Notes: a model not told the origin generated them from the letters alone. A stretch of DNA of 64,000 nt from Methylococcus sp. Mc7 (GCF_019285515.1 NZ_CP079095.1:2049501-2113500); one strand, 5' to 3'; shown: positions 48,740 to 58,313, counted from the stretch's first letter. A program made the numbers and translations.

Positions 48740-51408
48740 GCGCAATCGCCTCCGCGTTCGGGCATGCCCAGCAACAGATTCGCCACCAGTGCCGTCCAGC
48801 CGGTCTGATGGGCCGCCCCCAGTCCCTGGCCGGTCTCGGCGTGGAAGTACTCGTGGAACAAGAGCAGATCCCGCCAGTGAGGGTCACGCTGCAGTGGACT
48901 GTTTCGTGGGAACGCCGGAATCAGCCCGTCGGAACCGCGGCGGAACAGACCGACCAGGCGTTCGGACAAATGGCGCGCCACCTCGCGCAGGGTGAGGGGG
49001 GGCGGCGCCAGGGCGGGGGCCGCAACCCTGAACTCGTCCCCCAGATAACGGTGGAACTTCTCCAGCGCCTCGATCAGCGAGTAATTGGTGGGAAACCACA
49101 CGGGTCCCCGCCAGTTGGAATTGCCCCCGAACAGGCCGCTGTTGGATTCGCCCGGCACATATTCGATGAGCGCCTCGCCGATGCCCGGCAACGCACCCAG
49201 ATCGCGCCGCTGCGCATGGATGCGGCTGAGACTGCGTAGCCCAAAGGGCGAGAGGAACTCCTTTTCGTCCAGCAGGTGGCGGAGAATACCGGGCAGCATG
49301 GTGTGGTCCACCAGGGACAGCAGGTGCTCGCCCCGTGCGTTGGTGTGCTCCGGGCAGGCGCAGATGGTGTGGCCGTCGAACATGCCGCCCCGGTGTTCAT
49401 AGAGCAACCTCCGGAAGCGGGGCACGCGGGTCAGGGTTTCGGCGTCCACGATCTCGCAGGCGAACAGCGGGATGATGCCCACCCAGGAATACACCTCCAG
49501 CCGCTGCCAGCCCTCGTCGGGGGTCAGGATCAGGTCCTTGAAGAACTGGTCCTTAGGGTCCCACAGGGAAATGCCGTGCCCGGAACGGCCGGCGACCGCC
49601 TGGGCGATGGCGAGGAACTGGGCGTAGCACTGGATGGCGATGTCCTCGTATTCGCGCCCCGCGGCGGCCAGTTCCACCGCCATCAGGGTCATGTTGAGGG
49701 CGAGCATGGCCATCCAGCCGGTGGCGTCCGCCTGCTTGAGCGCGTAACCGGGCGGCAGAGGCTTCGAACGGTCGTAGACGGAGATGTTGTCCAACCCCAG
49801 AAAGCCGCCCTCGAACAGGTCGTGATGGCGGCTGTCCTTGCGGTTCAGCCACCAGGCGTAGTTGAGCAGCAGCTTGTTGAGCACGCGCTGCAGGAAATCG
49901 TAATCGGCCGCGCCACGCCGTTCCCGTTCGGTGCGGAACACCCCCAGGGCCGCCGCGGCGTGCAGCGGCGGGTTGGCGTCTCCGAAGGCCCATTCGTAAG
50001 CCGGCACGTGGCCATTGGGATGGAGATAACGCTCGCCGAGCAGCAGTTCGATCTGCCGCTTGGCGAAGTCGGGATCGACCACACAGTAGGCCATGGCCTG
50101 ATAGGCCAGGTCCCAGGCGGCGAACCAAGGGTACTCCCAGCAGTCGGGCATGGAAATGACGTCGTGGGCCTTGAGATGGCGCCAGTAGCGGTTGCGGCCC
50201 CGTTTGCGGGATTCGGGCGGCGCCATGTGGTCGCCGTCCTGCCAGCGGGCCACGTCGAAATGGTAATACTGCTGGTTCCAGATCAGCCCCGCCAGAGCCT
50301 GTCGCATAATCCGACGATCCTCGGCCGAAACTTCGCCCGGCAGGAGATCGCGGTAAAAGGCATCGGCCTCGGCCCGACGCGTTTCGAAGACCGCGTCGGC
50401 GTTTTGGAAAGGCTCGCCGGTCGCTTTTGCGGTCAACAGCAGACCGACGACGGCCTCGGCGCCGGGGGCCAGTTCGAGAACATACCATGCGGCGAACTTG
50501 GTGCCGGTCTGGCGCGGATTGACCGCGCTTTCGTCTCCCTCGACCACGCACCGGTGGAACGCATCCTTGACGTAGCCTTGGGCGTTCGGCAGGTCCCACA
50601 ACCGCTCGGCGTTGCTGTCGTTCTCCGTGAACAGGAGCCGGGCGTCATCGGCACCGTAGAGAAAGTAACGGCCCAGCGTGGCCTCCTCGGCCAGGGCCGC
50701 CCAGGCCGCGCCCCGCGGCGCGTCGATGGCGCGCAGTGATGGCCGCACCGCCCGTTCTTCCCACGACCAGGTGTTGCGGAACCACAAGGTGGGCAGCAGA
50801 TGCAGGGTGGCGGAGTCGGGACCGCGATTGACGACGCGGACGCGGCAGTGGATGGTCGTGGGATCGGCCTTGGCGTGGATCACATCGACGTCGAAATAGC
50901 GCCCGCCATCAAACGCTCCGGTATCCGCCAGTTGATAGGGTGGCTGGTCGTGGCCCCGGCGGGCGTTCTCCTCCAGCAGTTTCCGGTAGGGAAATTCGCC
51001 TTGGGGGTATTTGTAGCGGTAGTGCAGGTAGCCGTGGGTCGGCGTCGCGTCCAGGTAGAAATAGCATTCCTTGACGTCCTCGCCGTGGTTGCCCTGGTTG
51101 CCGGTGAGGCCGAAGGCGCGTTCCTTGAGGAAGGGATCGCGCCCGTTCCACAGGGCCAGCGCCAGGCAGAGACGCTGCTGTTCGTCGCAGATGCCGCCCA
51201 GACCGTCCTCGCTCCAGCGGTAGGCGCGCGATCTCGCCTGCTCGTGATCGAAATGCTCCCAGGCGGCGCCGTCCGGGCTGTAGTCTTCCCGCACCGTGCC
51301 CCAGGCGCGCTCGGAGAGATAGGGCCCCCACAGCCGCCAGTCCGCTTTCCCTGAGCGTTGTTCCTCGAGGCGCAGCCGTTCGGCGTTGGATGTGTTTCCG
51401 GCGCTCAT
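48736..51408 (-). CDS. GH63-like glucosidase
   Basis: 890 residues without a signal peptide. The N-terminal beta-sandwich (WGPYLSERAWGTVREDYSPD; YKYPQGEFPYRKLLEENARR) and the C-terminal (alpha/alpha)6-barrel (WEYPWFAAWDLAYQAMAYCV, GGFLGLDNISVYDRS, SGLFGGNSNWRGPVWFPTNY) match the bacterial GH63 family. Acidic residues in AWDLAYQ and in the C-terminal repeats are candidate catalytic acid/base. It overlaps the debranching-enzyme gene (ATGA). Likely substrate: alpha-glucosides or glucosylglycerate-type compounds; not determinable here. Confidence 0.85.
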   Translation of the reverse strand: MSAGNTSNAERLRLEEQRSGKADWRLWGPYLSERAWGTVREDYSPDGAAWEHFDHEQARSRAYRWSEDGLGGICDEQQRLCLALALWNGRDPFLKERAFGLTGNQGNHGEDVKECYFYLDATPTHGYLHYRYKYPQGEFPYRKLLEENARRGHDQPPYQLADTGAFDGGRYFDVDVIHAKADPTTIHCRVRVVNRGPDSATLHLLPTLWFRNTWSWEERAVRPSLRAIDAPRGAAWAALAEEATLGRYFLYGADDARLLFTENDSNAERLWDLPNAQGYVKDAFHRCVVEGDESAVNPRQTGTKFAAWYVLELAPGAEAVVGLLLTAKATGEPFQNADAVFETRRAEADAFYRDLLPGEVSAEDRRIMRQALAGLIWNQQYYHFDVARWQDGDHMAPPESRKRGRNRYWRHLKAHDVISMPDCWEYPWFAAWDLAYQAMAYCVVDPDFAKRQIELLLGERYLHPNGHVPAYEWAFGDANPPLHAAAALGVFRTERERRGAADYDFLQRVLNKLLLNYAWWLNRKDSRHHDLFEGGFLGLDNISVYDRSKPLPPGYALKQADATGWMAMLALNMTLMAVELAAAGREYEDIAIQCYAQFLAIAQAVAGRSGHGISLWDPKDQFFKDLILTPDEGWQRLEVYSWVGIIPLFACEIVDAETLTRVPRFRRLLYEHRGGMFDGHTICACPEHTNARGEHLLSLVDHTMLPGILRHLLDEKEFLSPFGLRSLSRIHAQRRDLGALPGIGEALIEYVPGESNSGLFGGNSNWRGPVWFPTNYSLIEALEKFHRYLGDEFRVAAPALAPPPLTLREVARHLSERLVGLFRRGSDGLIPAFPRNSPLQRDPHWRDLLLFHEYFHAETGQGLGAAHQTGWTALVANLLLGMPERGGDCA

Positions 51409-53504
51409 CGTTTCACCTCTCGCATTCTTGGAAGACGGGGTCTGTCAATCCGGGCGGCTGCCGCTTCCTTCGCCTCGTTCCGGTTCGTCCGGCGACGCGC
51501 CCGCTCCAATCGCCACCAGGCTTCCAGGATGCAGGCAACCGACCAGGCTTGCGCCGGGCAGCCCCGCGCCACATGGGGCGGATCGCCGTCGAAGATTTCG
51601 CTGACCGTGCCGAGACCGCCATCCAACAGGTGGTCGCGGATGGGCTCCAGCAAGGCAAGGGCCGCCTCGGCGTCGCCGTGCGCCCGGTACTCGGCCCGGG
51701 CGTAATGACCCAAGAGCCAGGCCCAGGCCGTGCCCTGATGATAAGCGCCATCCCGGGCCGTGACATCGCCCGCGTAGCGGGGACGATAGGCCTCGTGGGC
51801 GGGGTCGAGGGAGCGCAGCCCGTGGGAGGTCAAAAGCGCCCGGAGGCACAGGCGGACCACGGCGCTCTGGGTATCCGCCTCCAGCGGGCTGTAGGGCAGG
51901 CTGACCGCGAAAATCTGGTTGGGCCGGATGCTGGCATCGTGCCCCGAGGGACCGTCCAGCACGTCGTACAGTCCGCCATGGGCGGGGTTCAGAAAGCGCT
52001 GAAAGCCTGCTTGGGTCTTCGCCGCCATTTGCTCATGGGCATCGCTGTCGCTATCCAGCCGTTTGGCGAATCCGGACGCGGCGCACAGGGCGTTGTACCA
52101 GAGGGCGTTGATCTCTACCGGCTTGCCGATGCGGGGGGTGACGACCCAGTCGCCCACCTTGGCGTCCATCCAGGTGACCTGAACGCCGGGCTCGCCCGCC
52201 CTGAGCAATCCGTCGGCCTCATCCATGACGATCCCGAACCGGGTCCCCTGGCCGTAATGCCGGATGATGTCCTCAACGACCGGAGACACCATCTTGAGGA
52301 AAGCCCTGTCGTCGACGACCTCCAGATAGGCCCGACAGGCTTCGATGAACCACAGGGCGGCGTCGGCGGCATTGTAGGACGAGGTGTCAGCCGTCGCACC
52401 GAGGGTGTTGGGCAGCATGCCCCGGTCGAAAAACCGGACCCAGGTTTCCAAAATTCGGCGGGCATCCTCGCAGCGGCCGGTGGCCAGGGTCAGACCCGGC
52501 AACGCGATCATGGCGTCGCGCCCCCACTCGTCGAACCAGGGAAAACCGGCGATCACCGAGCGGCCCTCCGGCAGATCGGGCAACGGTCGGCGCAACACGA
52601 AACTGTCCGCGGCCAGCAGCAGTTGGTCGATCCATTCCGGCGCATCGGACAATTCCGGCACGCGCGCCCGGCTCTGGATCAGCAGTCCCAGATCGTAAGC
52701 CTGGGCGCGGCGCAGGGCCTCTCCCAGATAGAGCGAAGCCTCCGTGTCCAGGCTGGCGACCAGCCCGACCCATTCGCCGGCGTCCGGTTCGAGCAACGCC
52801 AAGCCCGCGCAGAGGTGGGCGTCATGGGCCGGCAGCCCTCGATCGCGCTCGACGGGGAGGTCGAAGTTCTCGTACCAGGTGTGATCGCTTTCGATGCGCC
52901 CCCCTCGGGCTTGCAAATGCAGGACGGGTCCGTTCGGCTGCCGTATGCGCAGATGGTGGTCGCCGCCCTCGATGACGGGGTTGAATTCCCAGGGCCGGGC
53001 ATTGCCGTGATGGTCGCGGGCGTTCACCAGGAGCCGGATGCGCAGTTGCAGCCGCGTCGGAGGATCGAGGGCATTCGGCAACAGACGCCAGGCGATGTAG
53101 GTCGCATGGGCGTCCGCTTCCATCCAGATGCGCTGCTCGAGGCGGATGCCGCCGATGGCGAAGCGCCACACCGGCAGCCGTCCCTCCAGCTGGAAGGACT
53201 CGATATGCACCTGACCCTCGGGATTCACGCCGCCGCCGAGCCAGTGATTGGCGTGCAGGGGCCAAGTCCGTTCGCCGTCCGAAAGTTCCGCATCCGCCTT
53301 GGCGAATACCAGGATGCGTTCCCGCAGCGAGTGGAGAGGCGCGATCAGCAGCCCGTGATAACGCCGCGTCAGGGACCCGGCGAGGGTGCCGGCGGCGTAG
53401 GCGCCCAGGCCGTTGGACAGCCACCACTCGCGGCTTTCCGCCTGATTCAGGTCACAGCACGTGGCGCGGCCGAAACGGATGTTCTTGGGAATGTCGGGAG
53501 TCAT
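51405..53504 (-). CDS. Amylo-alpha-1,6-glucosidase (glycogen debranching enzyme type)
   Basis: 699 residues from ATG 53504, chosen for GGAGG 9 bp upstream (upstream ATGs lack a site). The N-terminal GDE domain (EWWLSNGLGAYAAGTLAGSLTRRYHGLL) and the (alpha/alpha)6 catalytic domain with FPWFDEWGRDAMIALPGLTL, DTSSYNAADAALWFIEA and DGAYHQGTAWAWLLGHY are the family hallmarks (Asp in DEWGRD, Glu in SEIFDG). It probably hydrolyses alpha-1,6-glucosyl branches of glycogen in the cytoplasm. First gene of a three-gene coupled unit with GH63 and the ABC protein. Confidence 0.9.
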   Translation of the reverse strand: MTPDIPKNIRFGRATCCDLNQAESREWWLSNGLGAYAAGTLAGSLTRRYHGLLIAPLHSLRERILVFAKADAELSDGERTWPLHANHWLGGGVNPEGQVHIESFQLEGRLPVWRFAIGGIRLEQRIWMEADAHATYIAWRLLPNALDPPTRLQLRIRLLVNARDHHGNARPWEFNPVIEGGDHHLRIRQPNGPVLHLQARGGRIESDHTWYENFDLPVERDRGLPAHDAHLCAGLALLEPDAGEWVGLVASLDTEASLYLGEALRRAQAYDLGLLIQSRARVPELSDAPEWIDQLLLAADSFVLRRPLPDLPEGRSVIAGFPWFDEWGRDAMIALPGLTLATGRCEDARRILETWVRFFDRGMLPNTLGATADTSSYNAADAALWFIEACRAYLEVVDDRAFLKMVSPVVEDIIRHYGQGTRFGIVMDEADGLLRAGEPGVQVTWMDAKVGDWVVTPRIGKPVEINALWYNALCAASGFAKRLDSDSDAHEQMAAKTQAGFQRFLNPAHGGLYDVLDGPSGHDASIRPNQIFAVSLPYSPLEADTQSAVVRLCLRALLTSHGLRSLDPAHEAYRPRYAGDVTARDGAYHQGTAWAWLLGHYARAEYRAHGDAEAALALLEPIRDHLLDGGLGTVSEIFDGDPPHVARGCPAQAWSVACILEAWWRLERARRRTNRNEAKEAAAARIDRPRLPRMREVKR

Positions 53505-53554
53505 GGCATGTTTCCTCCGGGACATGGCGACGGCGTTCATGTCGCCTTTAGCCG

Positions 53555-53989
53555 TCATGGCTTCTCGGCCTGGCGTTTGACCGCCTCATTCATGGCGACG
53601 AAACCTTGCTTGGTGGCACCGTCCAAAGAGCGCCTTAAGAGCGGCACGAGTAATCCGGAGAAAGTTTCGCCTTGACGAAAGGTGGTTCCACCTCCAGGTT
53701 TGGCTTCGAGCTTGAAGTAGTGCTCGCCATCGAATAGTCCGGGCAGGAAGAGCTTTCCTTTCCACCGAAGTTCACGATTGGGTTGTAGCGCGAGCACGGT
53801 CGGACGGAACCACATGCCACTGGCGCCCGGTGGTTGAATGAATACTTTCAGGAACTGGCCGACCTCAAGGGTGCCTTCGACGGAGCGGACAAACGGGTTC
53901 CAGCGGGGATACGACGGAAAGTCGATGAGTAGTGACCAGACTTGTTCGACTGGGGCTTCAATTTCGATCTGCGTTTCGAGTTGGTGCAT
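53555..53989 (-). CDS. SRPBCC (START-like) domain protein
   Basis: 144 residues from ATG 53989 (weak ribosome-binding site). The family pattern is clear: ETQIEIEAPVEQVWSLLIDF, PRWNPFVRSVEG, and LPGLFDGEHYFKLEA with a long C-terminal helix (GATKQGFVAMNEAVKRQAEK). These small proteins bind hydrophobic ligands in a helix-grip fold; ligand unknown. It lies just inside the right boundary repeat. Confidence 0.85.
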   Translation of the reverse strand: MHQLETQIEIEAPVEQVWSLLIDFPSYPRWNPFVRSVEGTLEVGQFLKVFIQPPGASGMWFRPTVLALQPNRELRWKGKLFLPGLFDGEHYFKLEAKPGGGTTFRQGETFSGLLVPLLRRSLDGATKQGFVAMNEAVKRQAEKP

Positions 53990-54104
53990 ATGATGTTGCC
54001 TATCCCCTGTTGATGTGAGCGGCGGTGCCCGAGAGCGTATGCAGTGGCGATCGTTCTTGCACTCACAAGTTTGTCGGGACGGAGGACGATTTTTTACAGA
54101 ACCC

Positions 54105-54160
54105 GGCGCCACAGGGCTGAGAGGGCTTCCTGGCCGGCTCACGGTTTTTGCGTTTCTAAA
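54105..54160 (+). repeat. Boundary direct repeat, right copy
   Basis: GGCGCCACAGGGCTGAG, then TTCCTGGCCGGCTCACGGTT + TTTGCGTTTCTAA; same order and orientation as 32434-32496. Confidence 0.6.
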
Positions 54161-54248
54161 CGATCATGGCGGCCAGCCGCCCTGGACTATGAATGCGACT
54201 GCTCGCCACGATCGTTCCCCGCCTATCCCTCCCCGGCGAAACCGTAGC

Positions 54249-54320
54249 AAATACAGGGTGTTCTGTATTTCGAAAACGGGGTGGGTTAAATCACACAGTT
54301 TTGTGCGCGATATGGCGCAC
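54249..54320 (+). promoter_or_regulatory. Candidate operators upstream of the TonB receptor
   Basis: A perfect inverted repeat AAATACAG-GGTGTT-CTGTATTT (54249-54270) is followed by TTAAATCACAC (54286-54296) and the palindrome GTGCGCGATATGGCGCAC (54303-54320). GTGCGCGATATG also occurs in copy B at 27912. The rest of 54161-54571 has no gene. Confidence 0.5.
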
Positions 54321-54571
54321 TTTTGCGGGGCCAGAGCCGAGACGAGCCATCGCCCGCCGCTCCGGCCCGCCCGGACGGCAAGGGGTGGAAACTGGCGGTG
54401 GGAACGCAAGCCGCTGATTTGCATCCGTCCTCGCCGTCCCGAAGGTCGGAAGGTTCGGCGGCTTGGCGGCGGCGCGCGAGCGGCCGCGGCTGCCGCGTGG
54501 GACCCTGGGGTGTGAGTGGCGCGGAACTTGTAAAGCATTGAAGCCGATTCGTCATCAGGTCCAGGAAACAC

Positions 54572-56836
54572 ATGAATACGCATTCAGATTCAGGTTTGCC
54601 GGCAGCCGGCGCTCGCCGTTCCCGGCTTCGCCGTGATGCGTGGGTGCTGGCGCCGCTCCTCTTCGCTTTCAGCTCCGCTGCTCTTCGAGTCGGCTTCGCC
54701 GAGGCGGCGGAGGACGTCGTGGAACTCGACAAGATCACCGTCTACGGCGAAGAGGACGAGGTTTCTCCGGAAACGACGGATCTTCCCGAGGAGGAGCTGG
54801 AGGAAAAGAAGGCGCAGACCACGGACACCGCCAGCATGTTCAAGGACGTGCCGGGGGTGAGCCTGTACACCGGCGGCGGCGTCTCCAGTCTGCCGGCGAT
54901 CCACGGCATGGCGGACGACCGGGTGAAGGTGCTGGTCAACGGCATGAACATCACCTCCGCCTGCGCCAATCACATGAACCCGCCGCTGTCCTACGTCGCG
55001 CCGGCTTCGGTCGGCAAGGCCTCGATCATGGCCGGGGTCACGCCGGTCAGCCAGGGCGGCGACTCCATCGGCGGAACCATTTCGGTCGATCCGGTGGCGC
55101 CGGGTTTCGCCAAGGCTGGGCAGATGGCCTATACCGGCAAACTGGGCGGCATGTTCCGCAGCAATAGCGACACCTTCGGCAACAACTTCAGCGGCTCCAT
55201 CTCCAGCGAAGACTTCGCTTTCGACTACGGCGGGTCCTGGGCGAAGGGCAACAATTACATGGCCGGCAACGGCGGTCCGACGGTATTGCCGACCCGGTAC
55301 CTGAGCACCAACATGAACCTGCGGGCTTCGACCAGGCTCGACAACGGCTTCTTCTCGGCGGACGTGACCGGCCAGTACATTCCCTACCAAGGCTTCCCGA
55401 ACCAGCGCATGGACATGGCCGAGAACACCGGCCTGCTCGGCGGCTTCAGCTACGAGAACAGCTTCGACTGGGGCAAGCTGGATGCGCGGGTTTACTACCA
55501 TTCCACCTGGCATCTGATGGATATGCTGCCGGAACGCGGCGGTTTCATGCCAATGAAGGCCGACGGGTCCGACCTGGGTTACCGGCTGCGGGCGCATCTG
55601 CCGGTGGATGACGTCCATACCGTGCGGGTCGGCAGCGAATACTTCCAGCAAGGTCTGCAGGACTGGTGGCCGGGCCAGCCGGTCTTTCAGCCGCAGGATT
55701 TCTTGAGCATCAACAACGGCCAGCGCAACCGCCTCGGCACTTTCGCCGAGTGGGAGGCGAACTGGAACAAGGAATGGCTGACTCAGCTCGGTGTGCGCAA
55801 CGACATGGTGTGGATGAACACCGGCCGGGTCCAGGGCTATGACAACGATCCCATTTACACCATCTGGGCCACGCCCTTCAACGCCGCCAACCGCTCGCGG
55901 GTCGATCACAACTTCGACGCCACCGCCACGGCCGCTTTCACGCCGGATGCCAACAGCCGCTACGAACTGGGCCTCTCGCGCAAGCAGCGCTCCCCGAACC
56001 TGTACGAGCGCTACGCCTGGTGGGGCACCAACTCGATGATCACCTGGTTCGGCGACGGCAACGGCTACTTGGGGAATCTGAACCTCAATCCCGAGGCGGC
56101 CTACACGGCGACTTTCACCGCCAACTGGCACGACGAACAGCAGCAGATCTGGAGCGTGACCCTGACGCCCTATTACACGCGGGTGAACGACTACATCTAC
56201 GGCCAACAGATCACGCGGCAGGCCAACGGCTTCCACGGCATGCAGTTCGTCAATCTGAGCCATGCCGACATGTACGGCGGCGACTTCTCGGCCCGCTACG
56301 CCTTCCTGCCGGAATCGCCGGCCGGCAGCTTCGCGGCCAAGGTGGTCGCGGCCTATGTCCGTGGCGTGGGCAACGACGGCCAGCGCTCGATGGGCTGCCC
56401 CTACGTGGGGACCTCACTGGCGAGCTTGTGCAATAACAATCAGCAATTCTGGCCGGTCAACGGCTTTCTGGCGCCGACGTCGGTCAACCTCTACCACATG
56501 ATGCCGCTGAACGCGACCGTGTCGCTGGAGCACAGCATCCCCGCCGGTTCGGCCGTGGTCGACAGCGCGATTTCGGTGAACCTGGTGGACAGCAAGACCG
56601 CGGTGGCCGATGCCTACGCCGAACCGACCACGCCGGGCTACGTCCTGCTCAACCTGCGGACCAGCTACCAGCGTGAGCACCTCAGGGTGGACGTGGGCGC
56701 CGACAACCTGCTCAACAAGCTCTACTACCATCCGCTGGGAGGCGTGGACATCGTCGAAAGCGATAAGGCTAAGGCCGTGGTCAGGCTCCCGGCCATCGGC
56801 CGGTCGGTGTACGTGTCGCTGAACCTGGAGTTCTGA
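54572..56836 (+). CDS. TonB-dependent copper receptor, OprC/NosA type
   Basis: 754 residues. Signal peptide, then a TonB box region (ELDKITVYG), a plug domain (VPGVSLYTGGGVSSLPAIHG, ...DSIGGTISV) and a 22-strand-type barrel ending SVYVSLNLEF. The plug contains ITSACANHMNPPLSY; Cys131 and Met135 form the CXXXM pattern used by OprC to bind copper. Residues 33-41 (FSSAALRVG) in the signal peptide are encoded by the dispersed 25-bp repeat, yet a plausible cleavage site (AEA/AED) remains. The next genes are tonB-exbB-exbD. Likely role: copper import or copper-linked outer-membrane binding. Confidence 0.9.
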   Translation: MNTHSDSGLPAAGARRSRLRRDAWVLAPLLFAFSSAALRVGFAEAAEDVVELDKITVYGEEDEVSPETTDLPEEELEEKKAQTTDTASMFKDVPGVSLYTGGGVSSLPAIHGMADDRVKVLVNGMNITSACANHMNPPLSYVAPASVGKASIMAGVTPVSQGGDSIGGTISVDPVAPGFAKAGQMAYTGKLGGMFRSNSDTFGNNFSGSISSEDFAFDYGGSWAKGNNYMAGNGGPTVLPTRYLSTNMNLRASTRLDNGFFSADVTGQYIPYQGFPNQRMDMAENTGLLGGFSYENSFDWGKLDARVYYHSTWHLMDMLPERGGFMPMKADGSDLGYRLRAHLPVDDVHTVRVGSEYFQQGLQDWWPGQPVFQPQDFLSINNGQRNRLGTFAEWEANWNKEWLTQLGVRNDMVWMNTGRVQGYDNDPIYTIWATPFNAANRSRVDHNFDATATAAFTPDANSRYELGLSRKQRSPNLYERYAWWGTNSMITWFGDGNGYLGNLNLNPEAAYTATFTANWHDEQQQIWSVTLTPYYTRVNDYIYGQQITRQANGFHGMQFVNLSHADMYGGDFSARYAFLPESPAGSFAAKVVAAYVRGVGNDGQRSMGCPYVGTSLASLCNNNQQFWPVNGFLAPTSVNLYHMMPLNATVSLEHSIPAGSAVVDSAISVNLVDSKTAVADAYAEPTTPGYVLLNLRTSYQREHLRVDVGADNLLNKLYYHPLGGVDIVESDKAKAVVRLPAIGRSVYVSLNLEF
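54670..54694 (+). repeat. 25-bp dispersed repeat in the receptor signal peptide
   Basis: CAGCTCCGCTGCTCTTCGAG + TCGGC, exact consensus, in frame. Confidence 0.85.
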
Positions 56837-56859
56837 GCGGGCGTCTTGCCGCAGCAGCC

Positions 56860-57603
56860 ATGGCCGCAGTTCCCCTCGCCCAGACCGACTCGAAGAGCAG
56901 CGGAGCTGACTCCCTGTATCGCCCCGGCAGTGCGATTCTGCTGATCGTGTGCCTGGCGCATCTGGGTGTCTGGTGGAGTTACCGGCAGTTGAAGCTGCTG
57001 GAACCGGAAGCGCGGCCGGCGCAGCCCATCGAGGTGTCGCTGGAAATGATCGCCCCGGCGCCGAAGCCGGCGGAGCCCGCCGCCCAGCCCGCGCCCGCTC
57101 CGACCGCGCCGCCCAAGCCGGTCCCCCCGCCCAAACCCAAGCCCGTCGCCAAGCCGAAGCCCGTGGCCAGGACCCTGCCCAAGCCGCTCCCGGTCCAGCC
57201 CGAGCGGACGGTGGGGGACGCCGCGCCGCGGAGCGAGTCTGCCGCGCCGTCTTCCGAAACCTCGTCCGCCGCGCGCGGCGAAGGCGTGGCAAGCGGGAGC
57301 GGTACGTCCGTACCCGCATCGACTCCCGCGAATTTCAGCGCGAACTATCTGCACAATCCCGTGCCCGACTACCCGGCATTCGCCAGGAAGCAGCGCTGGC
57401 AGGGGAAGGTGACGATGAAGGTTCACGTCATGCCCACCGGCCTTCCTGCGGAAGTCGAGCTGCAAAACAGCAGCGGCCACGACATCCTCGACGAGTCCGC
57501 GATGGAAACGGTCCGCCGCTGGCGCTTCGTCCCGGCCACCAAGGGCGGCAAGGCCGTGGCCAGTTGGGTCGTGGTGCCGCTCGAATTCTCTCTGACTCGT
57601 TGA
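56860..57603 (+). CDS. tonB: TonB energy transducer (second cluster)
   Basis: 247 residues. TM helix SAILLIVCLAHLGVWW, a Pro/Lys-rich rigid spacer (PPKPVPPPKPKPVAKPKPVA), and the C-terminal domain NPVPDYPAFARKQRWQGKV...ETVRRWRFVPATK. Residues 9-17 before the TM helix (TDSKSSGAD) come from the dispersed repeat in reverse orientation (56885-56908). It directly follows the copper-type receptor, so it presumably energises it. Confidence 0.9.
   Translation: MAAVPLAQTDSKSSGADSLYRPGSAILLIVCLAHLGVWWSYRQLKLLEPEARPAQPIEVSLEMIAPAPKPAEPAAQPAPAPTAPPKPVPPPKPKPVAKPKPVARTLPKPLPVQPERTVGDAAPRSESAAPSSETSSAARGEGVASGSGTSVPASTPANFSANYLHNPVPDYPAFARKQRWQGKVTMKVHVMPTGLPAEVELQNSSGHDILDESAMETVRRWRFVPATKGGKAVASWVVVPLEFSLTR
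56885..56908 (-). repeat. 25-bp dispersed repeat inside tonB (reverse orientation)
   Basis: CCGACTCGAAGAGCAGCGGA + GCTG, exact reverse complement of the consensus. Confidence 0.85.
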
Positions 57604-57620
57604 CAGCACTGGCAGGAATC

Positions 57621-58301
57621 ATGGTCACCGATACTTCCACCCTCATCATCAACATCACCCTCTGGGTGCTGATCTCGTTTTCCGTCCTGACCTGGACCGT
57701 CATCCTGCTGAAAGGGGGGCAATACTGGCGGCACGCGGTGGGCAACCGCCTGTTCGAGGAGAAATTCTGGAGTGCGGCCACGCTCGACGAGGCGCGGCTG
57801 AGGATGGGGGAGGCCGGCATCTGTCCCTTGCACAGGCTGGCGAGCGCGGGTTTCCAGGTGTTCGACAGCGGCAACGGGAACGGCGCCCCCAGTTTGAAGC
57901 ACCGCGGGGATCTGGTGGCGACCCTGGAGCGGAAACTGAAACGGCAACTGGAGCGCGAGTCCCGCCTGTCGGATCTGGGGCTCACCGTACTCGCGAGCAT
58001 CGGTTCGACGGCGCCTTTCGTGGGGCTGTTCGGCACCGTCTGGGGCATCATGCATGCCCTGCAGGACATCAGCAAAAGCGGCAAGGCCAGCCTGGACGTG
58101 GTGGCCGGCCCGATCGGCGAAGCGCTGATCGCCACCGCCATCGGCATCGCCGTCGCGGTGCCCGCGGTGCTGGCCTACAACTTCCTGATGCGGCAATCGC
58201 GCCGCCGACAGCAGGCGCTGGAAATCTTCGCCGAAGACTTCCTGCACCTGGTCGCCGCCGAAACCGCCGGCCGCCCCTTCGGCTACGCTCAGGGCGAGTG
58301 A
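57621..58301 (+). CDS. exbB: ExbB proton channel subunit (second cluster)
   Basis: 226 residues from ATG 57621 (GGCAGGAA). Three TM helices; core TVLASIGSTAPFVGLFGTVWGI and GPIGEALIATAIGIAVAVPA. The C-terminal GRPFGYAQGE looks like read-through of another dispersed repeat (GGCTACGCTCAGGGCGAG). Overlaps nothing; exbD starts 12 bp later. Confidence 0.92.
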   Translation: MVTDTSTLIINITLWVLISFSVLTWTVILLKGGQYWRHAVGNRLFEEKFWSAATLDEARLRMGEAGICPLHRLASAGFQVFDSGNGNGAPSLKHRGDLVATLERKLKRQLERESRLSDLGLTVLASIGSTAPFVGLFGTVWGIMHALQDISKSGKASLDVVAGPIGEALIATAIGIAVAVPAVLAYNFLMRQSRRRQQALEIFAEDFLHLVAAETAGRPFGYAQGE

Positions 58302-58313
58302 AGGAGAGACGCC

